Source of the DNA: Symsagittifera roscoffensis
Lineage: Eukaryota; Xenacoelomorpha; Acoela; Convolutidae
Direction of reading: 5' to 3'
Assembly: GCF_963678635.1 (NCBI RefSeq)
Contig: NC_087069.1
Location: forward strand, 53,826,635-53,890,634
Length of the DNA: 64,000 bases
Shown here: positions 1 to 12,379 of the stretch, in pieces
Layout of the letters: each line of letters begins with the position of its first letter
Numbering within the stretch: the first letter of the stretch is position 1
Notes under the pieces: model-generated
Told to the model about the DNA's origin: nothing
Databases searched by the model: none
What the model saw: only the letters and a program-made list of their open reading frames with translations
Program-made: the position numbers and the translations under genes

Positions 1-2
1 CG

Positions 3-1191
3 AGCTCAATCCGGTGGAATAAGCCAACGATCGTTGGCGCAGTAATATTAGACGTTGCAAAAAAATACATGTTCGAAACCCACTACGTGGAAATGAAGCC
101 AAAGTTTAACCTCGAGCTACTGTACACCGATACTGATAGCTTTATTTATATGATAAAATGTGACGATATATACGAGAAACTAAAAGAAATGGGACCCTTG
201 TTTGACTTCTCGATCTATCCCAAACAATCACCACTGTATAATGAAACCCACAAGAAACAGGTGCTAATATTCAAGGACGAGATGGGTGGAGACTTGATAG
301 AAGAATTTGTAGCAATCAAACCGAAATTATATTCTCATAAACTCAAAAGTAAGTGGTAAAAATTAATCAAATTCCAAAAACCCAATGACAGAAAAAATAG
401 TTAAATTTGGTGGGAACCTCTAATACCTTTCACAATTTCCTTCTTTTTTTCGCTTTTGTGATAATTTATAGATTGGTTACATAAACAGAGCTCATTTTTA
501 AAACTAATATCTGTTTTTTTTTGGTTTTAGATAGCAGCAACAAAGAATCACCGAAAGGAATCTCTTGGTCTGCACAAAAACAGCTGACACATCATCGCTT
601 TGAGGACGCCCTATTCGACCACAGAAAATTTCGAGTTAGAATACGCGCATCAGATAGAAAAAAAAGCTACAAACTGTGAACATAAATAAATTAGCGTTAA
701 CATTTTTGGACACAAAGAGATTTCTCCTCGGTGACCTGTTTACCTGTTTACCTTTTGGTCACTTTTTGACCCGCGAAGATGAATTTAATAACCAAATTTT
801 ACTCGACGACTGGGATGGTAGTTTAAAAAATAACCTTTGTTCTTCTTCGAACTCCATTTTCGATAACTTTAATACACAGCCAATTTCAAGGGAAATAAAT
901 ATTAATGACTCGGACCGGTCACCGCCAGACCCAGGACTGTATAACAGAAGGAAATACAATAAGAAAGAATTGCGTGAAGATTTGTCTGGCAGTTCTAAAA
1001 CTGAAGATAAGCCTTACCCAAAAAATCCTTACATTGCGTTCGAGGCTCAAGAAGAACGTGACAATACTATGTCGGCTGACTGAAATAGCAGTGAATTAGA
1101 TAATACCAGTTCGGAGAGTACAAATAACTCTCCAGTAATTGCCATGAAAAGTAGAAGGGTTTTAAACCGCTCCCAATTAGACAACGATTAA
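3..1191 (+). pseudogene. Polinton/Maverick-type DNA polymerase B, C-terminal part, broken
   Basis: C-terminal half of a protein-primed family B DNA polymerase, the replicase of Polinton/Maverick elements. The frame is open from the window edge and reads through the polymerase C motif YTDTDS (about 123-140), then the family blocks FKDEMGG and EFVAIKPKLYS. Exon 1 ends at 348. After a 182-bp intron, exon 2 resumes at 531 with a KGIS...LTHHRFEDALF block and meets a stop at 677-679. The canonical tail (NKLALTFLDTKRFLLGD, then FGHF) continues in another frame from about 658, so one indel lies in the A8 run around 658-665. That frame has a TGA at 1081 and a final TAA at 1189. The low-complexity acidic end is not diagnostic. 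The motifs are seen directly; the family assignment rests on their order. An adintovirus-like relative cannot be excluded. Confidence 0.85.
349..530 (+). other. Spliceosomal intron in the polymerase B relic
   Basis: The donor is GTAAGTGG at 349 and the acceptor is a T-rich tract ending TTTTAG at 530. Removing these bases keeps the frame and joins two blocks that are adjacent in Polinton polymerases. Unspliced, the frame stops at 357-359. Splicing is inferred from the sequence only. Confidence 0.75.
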
Positions 1192-4100
1192 TTAACTAAA
1201 ATAAACTTTTTATTTAATTTACACCACTCTGATTTATTTTTTGCTTGTAATATTTGTAAAGCTTAATTTGCAAAAAAAACCATACCCAATTTTATATTTC
1301 ATTTAAAAAATAAGCTCAATTTAATTTGCATACTAACCACAATCAGTAATAGACAATTTGTTTCTAAAATTTGTCCGGTCTAATTTGAGCAAATACTATT
1401 GTCTTTGTTTTCAATTAAGTTCTACTCGCCGCTATAAATTCAGTAAACAAACGCAACGGGAGAAATTTGATTTAGCCAAGCAAAGTAATTCCAAACACCA
1501 AAATAGAATTCGAAGCTGGAATGAAATGTTCCTGCAAAACTAAAGGGAAATGTTAGCGGTCAATGACGGCGGCAAAGCATCATGCATTCTGAAGGAAAAA
1601 AACAAGAATGTAAAAGGACTGAGAAAATGAATGTAAAAAATTAAGGATCCTACTTTAATTATCCGCCAGGGATCTAGAAATTTGCTACATGGGTATATGA
1701 TTCTTGGTAAAACCCTCAGGGGGAGGCCACCTCAAGTGAGGATCTTGTAATCCACCAGCAAAATGCCGGCTGACTACAAGATAATTTTGGACCCCATAGG
1801 TGTCGGATCTTAGGCGCCAACGTCTTATTTTAGGTGATTTTAAACCACCCCCCTTCCCCTAACGATCCCTGGCGGACCCTCATATTTCTTTTATGAGATA
1901 CATAGCTTCTGGTGTGAAAAATTAGGGCTTAGCCGTTTATGCAGAAGATATTCTCGCAATCTAGATTTTCGATTGAACTCAAAATTTTGGATTTGTTGGT
2001 GCACTTCTCCTGAGTATTCAAATTTTGAAAATCAGTCAAAAATTTAAATTTTGACTTTTCCGAGGGCCATAACATTATTTGTAAAAACAATTGATACACC
2101 TTTTTTGAAAATTTGTTTTTTCTGAGAAAAACTAACTTTCCCAATAAACTTAGAAATTTTTTTCCATAAAGAAAAAAGAAACTTCAACAAATCAATAGGT
2201 ATATGTAGAACGAACATGAAAATTGCGGAGGAGAGTGTTAAAACTGAATTTTCCTTCAAAGGAGCCAAAATTAGGTTACTAAGCCGATAAAAATTGAGCC
2301 GTAATGAATTGGATTGCGAATCGAAAAAAAATAAAGGAAATACGAGGTCAAAGTAGGTAAAATTACAAATTGTAAAAGTAAATCACAAACTTAAAGCGAC
2401 CTTACAGAAAAATGCGCGCAGCAAAAAACCATTCCAAGATGCGACAACTAAGCCGAAAACAGAATAGCAGACAAATAATTGGCCGACTGTTTTATTTAAA
2501 ACAAAATATTTACCGTTTGAAAAAAAAACAGGTCATGGTCAGATTCGAAGCCAGGAATTTTGCCGCCCCAAGCATATTCGCTGCCTTCAGGCTTAGTTGG
2601 CACGCATAGAAGTTTGAATTCATTATAAACCAAGATACAAGGGATTCTGTTAAACATTTTCTCAGTCCGAAAAATAGTCTATATTCCAGTTTGATAACGC
2701 ATGCTAATCGCAAAAATAATTACACTGGGTTATGAGAATGTTGAAAAAGCCTCATAGTTTTTGTGTTTTGTGAAGATGGTGTTCCACACAAAAACTTTTC
2801 TTTAAAACTAAAAGTCTAGAACTTGATATCTTAAACAAATGATGTGCAGTGTACTCGCTCGCTTTTACTTGCTCCAAACTAGAATGAAAAAAAATGCAAA
2901 CAAGGTTTCGCTCGACTGCAATTAATCTTATGGAATTTGTAAGAATCAATCGAATCAAAACTGAATGGGGCTGCATTATAATTTCGGACTCAGCCCCATC
3001 TATAGTAGATTTTTTTAAAGCTTGCGACACATTCATCAAGTAACAGAGCGTGCATCTAATTGAAACTTCAATCAACCAATGACAAACAAAAAAAATGAAT
3101 TACCCAATATATTTCTACTGCGGTTTTCTCCGAAAACTAAATAAATAGCCTTCAACTCAAAGCTCCACTTTTGCATAATAAATTTGCCATATTTGAAAGT
3201 TTATTTGCATGAAAATGATAAATTCTTAAATTTGAAAAAAAAAACAGTCTTCTCATGACAATTCAAGAACTTCAAAATTCTAGCATGACAATCCAAGAAC
3301 GTATGCCACGAAATGATGCACCGAGATAAACAACACATATTCAGCCTAAATCACGTGTATTTCATTTCTGATTCAGAAAAAATCATTTCACAAACGATGG
3401 ATAAAATCTCCTAATTATCACAACTTTTGAATGTACATAATGAAAGATGATATCACATAGTGTTAATAACCCCAGTAAGTTTAACGAAAAAAAACTAGAA
3501 AAATGTAAGCATAACGGCAACTTTTTAAAAAATAACGACCCTAGCGAGTGGCCCCATCTGCCTATTAAAGTCGTCCTGAGCACAGTGTAAAGCCCGTCCG
3601 ATCCAACGCCCTACAACCACGCTTAGATGTACCATGTATTTTTTAAATTAAGAGTACCTTCAGTGTAAGCCTCTCTTCAACAATAGCCAACTAATCAAGA
3701 CGAGAGTGGTGCACGTAAAATCACTACACGCAGATAGCACAGTAATATCAGTTTACAGAGAATGCGTAGTTCAGAAGTCACTTTTTTTCAATAATTTGGA
3801 TTGCAACAAAGAAGGAAGAGACAGCATATGGAAGTTGTTTTTCAGCAGAAACAAGCCCAGCGATACAATTGTTGCAACTAAAATTGAGGCAAAGACAAAA
3901 AAAAACAAATAGATCTGTTACAACTGCCGACAGCACCGACATTTTGAAGAATCAGTAGAAACAAACAAAAGTATAACAGCAGAACAAAGAACAACAACTC
4001 AAAATAAAAAAAGGATGAGACGTGTTGCACGAAGCTCAACTTTCCCGAACAGAAGAGAAAAAAAATCAGGAAAAGCAGATCAGACATCAATCCTGGATAT

Positions 4101-5030
4101 TGGGCCGAATAAATACACTTGCTGGAGATCTTGGATACAGAAAACAGAGCATAATTGAGCAGACCGAGGCTTGAAAGACGAATTAAAATCAAACCGACTC
4201 GATAAAAAAATATCAAAGGGACGAATCGTTAACTTGCAGTACGCGTTTGAGGTACCTCATTACATTCAGAAATAAATTGGAGTAGAAATTTTGATGAGTG
4301 AAGGAGCTCAACGTATTATCGAAGATGATTTGATAATCAAAAACCAGACAACAGAACCAAATATTTCCTAAGGAAGTGAGAAGGATCTGTTTAAGAGGGC
4401 ATAATAAGAACTTCCTTGTCGAAATGAATACGAAAAAAAAGTGTTCGTCTGTTGATTTTCAGAAAAATGCACAAAATGCGGCGACAACAGATATGAAAGA
4501 CTTACTAAAAAAGAAGGAAGCAAAATTTCAATGATAGAAGATGAAATTGTGAAATTCGCTGAGCCCAAAAAATGAAACAGAAAATACCAGAGAGTCGGAA
4601 GCCTGATGATCAAAAGATACAATACAATTCTTGTGATGTGTTTTGACTAGTAGACCCCAAATTTACCAATTTAAATAGATTTGCTATTAGTTACCTAGAC
4701 CGCTGCTCAATTATGCGGAAACAAATTTCAGAAGAAAAAAAACGAAAGACCCCCGAAGAAATCAAAACAGCTCATTGCAGGCTGTGCAAGCATGATGAAA
4801 AAACTCATACTAGTCAGATGATACGCCATGCAGTGTTTTTAGCACTATTGCCATTTGAAAACGCTAATTTGGCTTCTCATAATATATTTAAAATATTTTA
4901 GTTGATGATGGAGTGCAAACGTTTAAACCGCAACAGTTTAAAGGTATTTTTTTAAGCAAAAGTTTTTATCACCACAAAAGATGAAGCAAACGTTTTTACT
5001 TCCACGTTTTATCAATACTAGTTTCTAATG
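1192..5030. other. AT-rich stretch without a recognisable gene
   Basis: About 3.8 kb of AT-rich DNA. Only short open frames (under 115 codons) occur on either strand, with no motif I recognise. Frames around 3.7-4.6 kb show isolated CxxC words but no convincing domain. Apart from the inverted-repeat element at 1662-1876 I see no structure here. Confidence 0.6.
1662..1876. mobile_element. Small element with 13-bp terminal inverted repeats (MITE-like)
   Basis: TCCGCCAGGGATC at 1662-1674 is matched exactly by its inverse GATCCCTGGCGGA at 1864-1876, bounding a 215-bp segment more GC-rich than its surroundings. Inside, CTTGTA and TACAAG flank a second smaller inverted arrangement near 1745-1782. 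I see no clear target-site duplication and no coding capacity. A non-autonomous DNA transposon is the simplest reading; a structured regulatory palindrome is the alternative. Confidence 0.45.
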
Positions 5031-5232
5031 CCGAGAAATTTTCATTTCATACCTATTGTCAAAAAATTTTTACTAAAGAAAACAGAGAATGTAACCTGAT
5101 CTTGATAAGGCTTCTTAAATGTGAAGCAAAGCTCGAACAGTGCAGCTTTTTCAAACAGCTTAAAATCTTTGAAAAATTTACAAATCTTTAAAAAATGTTC
5201 CAAAATGTAAATGCGTTCCACAAACAAATTTC

Positions 5233-6450
5233 AGAGGATTCCGCATAGGTATATCTGTAATGCAAATTTGGTCGGCACATTTGTTTTGTTGCGGATTCCG
5301 CAACAAGCAATTATAGCTAGTTGTTCTGGATTCCGCAACTGTAAGTGGATTCCGCAAATGTCAGTGGATTCCGAACTTTGTTCAATACTGAACTTGCATA
5401 TGGACAATTAAAAGCTGATCTGGATTTCTTATCTCTAGCAATGCGGAGTTTAAAAGCAAAGACTTAACCAATGTCAGCGGAATCCACAAATAAGTCTTAA
5501 AACATTGGTTACCTAAATCGGTGGATGTCATCTTTAAGTATTTTGGAAACACAACACCGAACGATTTCAATATTTGGAGTCATTGAGTTGAGAGTGTATG
5601 GAACACACATCATATCGACAAATTAGGTCAGTATTTGGGATTCCATCGATCCCAAATACTGGTCAGTATTTGGGATTGATGAAATCCCAAAAACTGGATT
5701 AATGTGAAATAAATATGGAATATATCCATCATTTGGAGTCATTAGGTTGAGAGTGATTAGAAACCCAACGCATAGCAAATCGTCAAATTAGTTCAGTTTT
5801 TGGGATTCCATCGATCCCAAATACTGGTCAGTATTTGGGATTGATGGAATCCCAAAAACTGGAATAATATGGAATAAATATGGAATATATCCATTATTTG
5901 GAGTCATTAGGTTGAGAGTGTTTAGAAACCCAAGGCAAAGCAAATCGTCGACTTAGTTCAGTATTTAGGATTTCATCGATAATAAATACTGGTCAGTAAT
6001 TGGGATTGCATTAATCCCAAACACTGATCTATTCTAGTAAATATATATTCTAATAAATTTCTATTCTAGTGAAATCAAATCATGTGATTAAAAGATATCA
6101 TTTAAAGGCTATATATATGAAGTGAACCCGCAAAAAAAATGCGGTTTCCACTTACAATTTGCGGCTTATACTTACAATTTGCGGATTCCGCTTACAGTTG
6201 CGGATTCCACTTACAGTTGCGGATTCCGCAACAGCTCAATTTAACGATACAAATGTTTTTTCATTTGTTTGTGGATTCCACAAACTGTTCTGGATTCCGC
6301 AAATACAGTTGCAGATTCCGCAAACTCGCCTATTTTTCGAGCGATTTTGAGCGGTACAATGATTTAGTTAGTTGTTTGTGGAATCCAAAACAGCATAGAA
6401 GATCAAAGAAAACTAGCAACAAATTTTGGCCTGTTGCGGATTCCGCATAC
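5233..6450. repeat. Clusters of a ~12-bp word, GCGGATTCCGC and variants
   Basis: The word GCGGATTCCGC, with variants GTGGATTCCAC, CTGGATTCCGC and the inverse GGAATCC, occurs over a dozen times. It falls in two clusters (about 5233-5490 and 6139-6450) separated by the hairpin tandem repeat. Spacing is irregular, 16-60 bp, and both strands are used. It is not a simple microsatellite and nothing in it codes. Confidence 0.6.
5572..6035. repeat. Three-copy tandem repeat with internal hairpin
   Basis: Three head-to-tail units start at ATTTGGAGTCATT, at 5572, 5731 and 5896, giving periods of 159 and 165 bp. Each contains TTGGGATTCCATCGATCCCAAATAC followed by a GTATTTGGGATTGAT..ATCCCAAA block, so the transcript or single strand could fold into stacked hairpins. 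The third copy is the most diverged. Confidence 0.75.
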
Positions 6451-6499
6451 AATCCAGAGAATGCACAGTTTGGCCACGTAATGATAGTTGTTGAATTAT

Positions 6500-9350
6500 A
6501 AGATGATGTAGAAGGATCTTGATGAGTCATAATACAAACAATGAGGGGAAACCTGAACAATCCATAATTTTTGAAACAGTTTTCGATTTTGAGCAACTTT
6601 CATGTTCATACCTATTGTCGAAAAACTCACAGTTGACAATATTTAGGATGCTGTAGCCTGGCCTTGATGAAATATACTACATAAAAAGAGGCGAAACTCA
6701 AATATTGCACATCGTTTCTTTACTAGTCTTTGATGCTCAGCAATTTTTATTTGCCAAAAAAAAATTAATTAACGAAATCTGAGATTATGTAGCATGATCT
6801 TGATGAGTCTCCTCACATACGAGGCGAAACTCGAACAGGGCAAGTTTTTAAAGCAGCTTTCAATGCTGAGCATTCTATGCTTCCATGTCATGGCTACAAA
6901 ATCAATAGTTGTTGAGATAAAAGATAACAAAAACCAATTTTAATGACTCATGATACAACTAGCTAGGCGTAATTTGAAAAAACAAAACATAATTTTTTAA
7001 AAAGTATTCGATTCTGAGCAATTTCATGATCATACCTATTGTCGAAAAAATCACAGTTGATGATATTTAGTAGATGTAACATGGCCTTGATGAGTCATAC
7101 TACATATGATGCGGCGAACCTAAAACAGTGCACCTTTTTTCAATACTAATTTTTGATGCTGAGCAATTTTCATTTCATACCTATTGTAAAAAAAAATTAC
7201 CAAAAGAAAACTGAGAGGATCTAACATGAGCTGAGAAATTTTAGCGTTCATGACTATGGTTTAAAAAAATCAAAAGTTGTTGAGATATAAGATAATGTAA
7301 AATGCTCTTGATATTCGCACTACAAATAATGAGGCAAAATTTATGCAAAATACATAGTTTTTAAAACACTCTTCGATTCTGATCAGCCTTCACGTACACA
7401 CTTATGTTCTAAAAATTAAAAGTTAATGATAATTAGGATGAAGTAAAAGTTGGCATTAATGAGTCATACTGCATATGATGAGGCGAAACTCGAGCAGTGC
7501 AGGTTAATCATACAGCTTAGAATGCTGTGCATTTTCTGTGTTCAAACTATAGTTGAAAAACCAGTTGATATATAAGATAATGTAAAGGGATCTTGATAAG
7601 TCAAACTTCATATAATGAAGCAAAACTAGAACCATTCATAATTTTCGAATGTTTTCGATTCTGAGCAAAACTCTTGTTCATGCCTATCGTCGAAACAGCA
7701 ACAGTTAACATTGGCCTTGATGTAACATGGCTTTGATGAGTGACACTACATTTGAAGAAGCAAAGCTCAATCAGAGCACTTTTTTTCAATACTCGTTTTG
7801 AAGCTCAGCAATTTTCATATCAGACCTTTTGTCAAAAGATAAATAAGTTCCTAATAAGTCATAGTACATATGAGGCGAAAAACAAAGACGGCGTAACTTA
7901 TATCAATTTTTTTCAAGGCTGAGAAACTTTTCTCAACTGATTCCTGCGTTAAAAAAAACAAAAAAATAAGAAATAAGATGTTGTAACTTGATCTTGATGA
8001 GTCATTTTCTACATTATCAGGAAAAGCTTGAACGATAGATGATATTTACAACAGTTTTCGATTCTGAGCAACTTTGATTTTCATTACCATAGTCGAAAAA
8101 TTATGAAATATTATTGAAATGATGAAACATGATGTTTATGAATTTCACTACACAGAATGAGGAATTTCTCAAACAGTGCATATTTGTTCAATACTGGTTT
8201 TTGATGCTCAGTAATTTCCGTTTCAGAACTACTATAGACAAATTACTGTTTAAAGCAATCTGAAATCACGTATTATGTGCATGATGAGTCCTCGTACACA
8301 TGAGGCAAAAATCAAACAGTGCTATTTTTTCAACCAGTAAAAACACTGAGCAATTTGTGTTCCTGTATATGGATAAGAGATCAACAGTTGTCGAGATACA
8401 AGACGAAGTAACCTGATCATGATAAGTAATATAATCTCTACATATGAGACAAAGGTTGAAGGCTAAATAATCTTCAAAACAGTTGTGGATTTTGGACGAT
8501 TTTCATGTTCAAAACAATGGTTAAAAAACTAACAGTTAAGGACATCTAAGATGATGTAAAATGATCTTGATGAAACCTACTACATATGAGGAGGCAAAAC
8601 TCAAAAAGTGATGGTTTTTGATGCTCAGCAATTATCATTTCAGATCCATTGTCGACAACTTAATAGTTAATTAGATCTCAGATGATGTAATATGAGCTTG
8701 ATGATTCATTCTAGAAATGAGGCAAAAAAGGAAGAAAGCGTCTTTTTCAAAAAAAAAATTTTTGATGCTGAGCATCTTTTGAGCTAAGGCATATGTTAAA
8801 AAAAGTAATGAAATAAGAGATGATTTAACATGACCTTGATGAGTCATACTATATATAATAAGGCAAAACTTGAAAGATGATTTTTACTCCAAGTTTTCGA
8901 TGCTGAGCAGTTTTCATGTTCATAATAAAGGTAAAAAATAAACAGTACTGAAAATAATTAGAATGGCGCAAGACCTTGATACTTTATACAGCATTTGAGG
9001 CAAAAATCGAGGGGTGCCTTTTTTTCAGCAAAAATTTTTTATGATCAACATCTTGCCAAATTTTATGTTTAAAAAAAACTTAAAACTGTAATTTAAGACA
9101 ATGTAACACAATCTTCAAAAATCCTGCTACAGATGATCACGCAAAACTCGATGAAGGCATTTGTTTTTAAGGATGAGCAGTTTTTGTGTGTTAAAAATTC
9201 AATTTTAATTGAGATTTAGATGAAGTTACAGGAAAATAATTTGTTATACTACGCATGATGAACAATACATAATTTTGAATGAAAATGTTGGATGATGAGC
9301 GACTTTTATGTACAAAACTAAGGATAAAAAAATGAGGATTATTGAGATTA
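6500..9350. repeat. Diverged ~140-bp tandem array with hammerhead-like core words
   Basis: About twenty degenerate units, recognisable by the order GATCTTGATGAGTCAT, then AGGCGAAACTCGAACAGTGCA, then TTTTTCAA, then GCTGAGCAATTTTCATGTTCATACCTATTGTCGAAAAA. Marker positions such as 6518, 6662, 6800, 7083, 7450, 7590, 7730, 7993, 8280, 8418, 8562, 8695 and 8830 give a period of about 135-150 bp. Isolated units lie outside the block at about 5042-5210 and 12010-12180. This is an old satellite or minisatellite. The GATGAG...GAAAC pairing resembles the hammerhead ribozyme core, but C3 is replaced by U in most copies. Confidence 0.75.
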
Positions 9351-9389
9351 CGATGATGTAAGTTGTCTTTTCCTTCTGTAGCCCATATT

Positions 9390-11120
9390 GGGCGTCCTAT
9401 GCTCATCCGTCTCCACGCTAAAAAACTTCGCCACTTCCGTGGGCTTTAAGGTATGCGTAAGTACAAGGGTGGTTCTGGCGCATTTAAAAAAAGGCAAAGA
9501 GAAATGGGCGACAAAAGACAGTTTGGTCAAATTGGACAAAATTGATTGTCTAAGCGGGGGAGGTACGTGTTTAAAAAACGACTGTAACCAGGCCGAAAAT
9601 AGGAAATTTTATAGTGGGTGGTTCTGATAAGGGACTGTACAAAAGGGTCTGCTTGGAATACACGTGAGTTTTTAGGAAAAGTTTGCTGCTAGGAACATGG
9701 TAACGAGGTTAGCGTGGTTTTGTGTTAGAAAGTATTCTGATGGCTGAAAACGAAAATTGAAACTTCTTCTGAGTGGTTAAGGTTTACTGACAGGTGTTGT
9801 TTGATCAAAAAAGTAGTCTGTGTCGCCTTTAAAAGTAATTAAACTAGATTGACAGGGTACGAGTGATAACAAGGATTTGGGTGACGCGAACGGTTTGTGG
9901 AGATTGAAAATTGAGGAGTAAAAAGGGACGGTGGTTTGAAACATTCAGGATCTAAATTTACTGTGCGGGTAGGCAGTGGAGCTCATAAGAGTTGAGCCAA
10001 TTATTACATGGAGAGTTTGCTTTTGGGTAGTCCGCAAGTGAATTATGGAAGTTTCGCTGAGGGCTTGCGCCAAAGCCGGAGAGACATAATCTGAAGAAGG
10101 ACAAATTAAGGCTTTTTAAGTTAAAAGAAGAGTTTCTTTTGACTGACCCCATAATGAACTTGTTAGCGCTCTCGGGAATCCTATCCAGCGACGATTCTTG
10201 TGCGCAGATCTCTTGCAGTGACTCTTAACTATTAAGACTTTTGTTAAGAGGAAGAGGCTCGTTGATTGAAAAGACATTCTTGTTGTAATGCAAGAGGAAG
10301 GTATTTGGACCTTCAAAGGACGCAATGCTGGCTTACGGGAGGTGAAAAAGAATAAAAAGTTGGTGCAGATAACCATTTAGTGAACGCGATACTTCATCAA
10401 CGTTGCGGCTTTGGGCGAAAGGGTGGGAATCATCTGCGTATTAGGTGAGGCCAAGATTTCGGCGGTGTGAGGGGGAGGGAGGACCGTCCTGGGCATAAAA
10501 TTTGAAAGAGCCGGTGATAAAAAAGAGTCCCGGGGAACCCCACAGTGATCAATTTTATGGGGGACACTTGGTTGTTGAAGAGGTAGCAGGTCCGGCGCAT
10601 CAATAATTGCTTAGCCAGCGAACAATGCCTATTACTATCGGTGTGTCATGAATGAGTTCCATTAAAGTTCTATGACATAACAAAATGCCTTATGAAAGGT
10701 CAAGTGTGACGAGAGCACTACGTAAAGAGGGTGGTTTCATTTAAAATCATCAGATTTTAAAAATTAAGGGTGGAGAGGTTGGTTTTGGCGGAGTAAACTG
10801 CGCGGAATCCGTGTCAGTCTGCCATTTGGGAAATACTTGGTTAAGTCAGAATGGATGAGCCACTAAGTATTTGACAACGGGGCACAGTGAAGTAGGCCTG
10901 TTTCCAAAATTTTTCCAAAATTGGGAGATATTTTTATCAGACAGCAAACAGGTCAAGTAATCAAGTACAAGATGTCCAAGATGTTGCGGTGGACATTACA
11001 ATGCGCATCCGGACCGAGTGCTTTTTAGGGTTTGCTATCTGCAACGGCTTGTTTTTTTTGAGGGGAGAAGGTTGGGTTATCAGACACAAAGTTTTGGCAA
11101 TTTTTCGTTGAGATTTCCTG
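9390..11120 (-). pseudogene. Decayed non-LTR retrotransposon reverse transcriptase
   Basis: On the minus strand the sequence carries, in several frames, the ordered RT blocks of a jockey/CR1-like LINE. These are a GVPRG...ITGSFKFYAQD block near 10.5 kb, TYADD (catalytic aspartates at 10429-10440), then SLWGQSKETLLLT near 10.12-10.16 kb, followed by a QALSET..HLRTTQKQ..HVIIG block near 10.0-10.07 kb. These match the late palm, thumb and C-terminal region of such elements. Every frame is interrupted by stops and shifts, so it is a relic. The 5' end, the endonuclease and the 3' tail are not visible in continuity. Confidence 0.7.
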
Positions 11121-11590
11121 AATAACTTAGAGGCATGATTCCTAGCATTTGTAAATTGCTATTCACCGCTTTTGCTAATTAATGCCTACCTATAACAGGC
11201 TTGGATCCATAAAGGGAGCGCACCACAGTTCAGTACCCACATGTCGGGGGGATTTTCTCCCTTTATTTTTCTTGTCTTGTCTACGTACACTTCACTCTTC
11301 ACTCAACAACACAGCATCGAACCTTTCGCCTATACTGGCTAAACCTACTCTCAAAGAACTCACTGCTAACTAATGCAAAAAACTCCTCGAATCTTTCTGT
11401 AACCAATACCTAACTAACAAAAAGAAACGCTTATATTACTACAATTTTATAATATTACTACAATATTAACAACTAATGGATTATCTGGGAAATCAGATTT
11501 CCTAGCCCAGAATTAAATCCACATTCAGGAAATCAAGTTGAAAAACGAAGTCGTAATCCCTCCTTAAGTCCTTTGTACCCACTCAACCTA

Positions 11591-11752
11591 AATAACCGAA
11601 ACGAAGAGGGTGGCAGCGTCCTCATTGCTATCCTTGAATCTATACAGTACGAAGAACTAACTCTAAATACCCACGATACGCTAAAGGCTATGAGGATCCA
11701 GTGGTATCCCGTTCGTCGAAACTTCCTATCAGTAAAATTACATACCTGCTAG
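11591..11752 (+). pseudogene. Non-LTR retrotransposon endonuclease fragment
   Basis: A 53-codon plus-strand frame reads NNRNEEGGSVLIAI, then SIQYEELTLNTHDT and IQWYPVRRNFLSV before TAG. The GG-V-IAI block followed by L-LNT and a beta strand is typical of the apurinic-type endonuclease domain of LINEs. It lies on the strand opposite to the nearby RT relic, so it is either a separate element or an inverted piece. It is short and heavily decayed. Confidence 0.5.
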
Positions 11753-12379
11753 ATCTAACTTTCTTCCCAGGTACACCAAAGTACTTGGTGACGCCCATTA
11801 CTCCCTCTGCAGTTCGAAGAAGATCAACGTGATCAAGTTCTCTCGTAATGAAATAACCGAATCCACTCTTGCATCATTAAATGACGTCACCCAAACAAGT
11901 ACCTTTTAATTCTGATACACAATACTCCTCACCTGTTATTTCCCTGTCATCACAGTCCTTTTTACTTTCTTCATTCTCGAGTCCGACCACTTTCCCATAC
12001 TTATCGAATTAGCACTCGATGATGTATGGTGACCTTGATGAGTCATACTACACTTGATGATGCAAAAACTGAACAGTGCATACTGTTTTGAATAATATTT
12101 TTGTTGCAGAGCAACTTTCATGGTATAACGATGATAAACAAAATTGACAGCTAATGAGATACTAGCGCTTGACTCGCACCTGCGCTGCTTCAAACAGATC
12201 GTTGTACGTCAAAAAGGGCTTCCCTATAACATATACTAAAACAGCAATATTCAGTGACCCTAATTTGATTTATCCATGAAGATAAGCTGGGCTTATCTCT
12301 CAGGGTTTCGTTTTCATACAAAAGGCCATACCTCGAAAAACAATGAGGTGATATAAAAATAGTTAAATAAATTAGAGGG

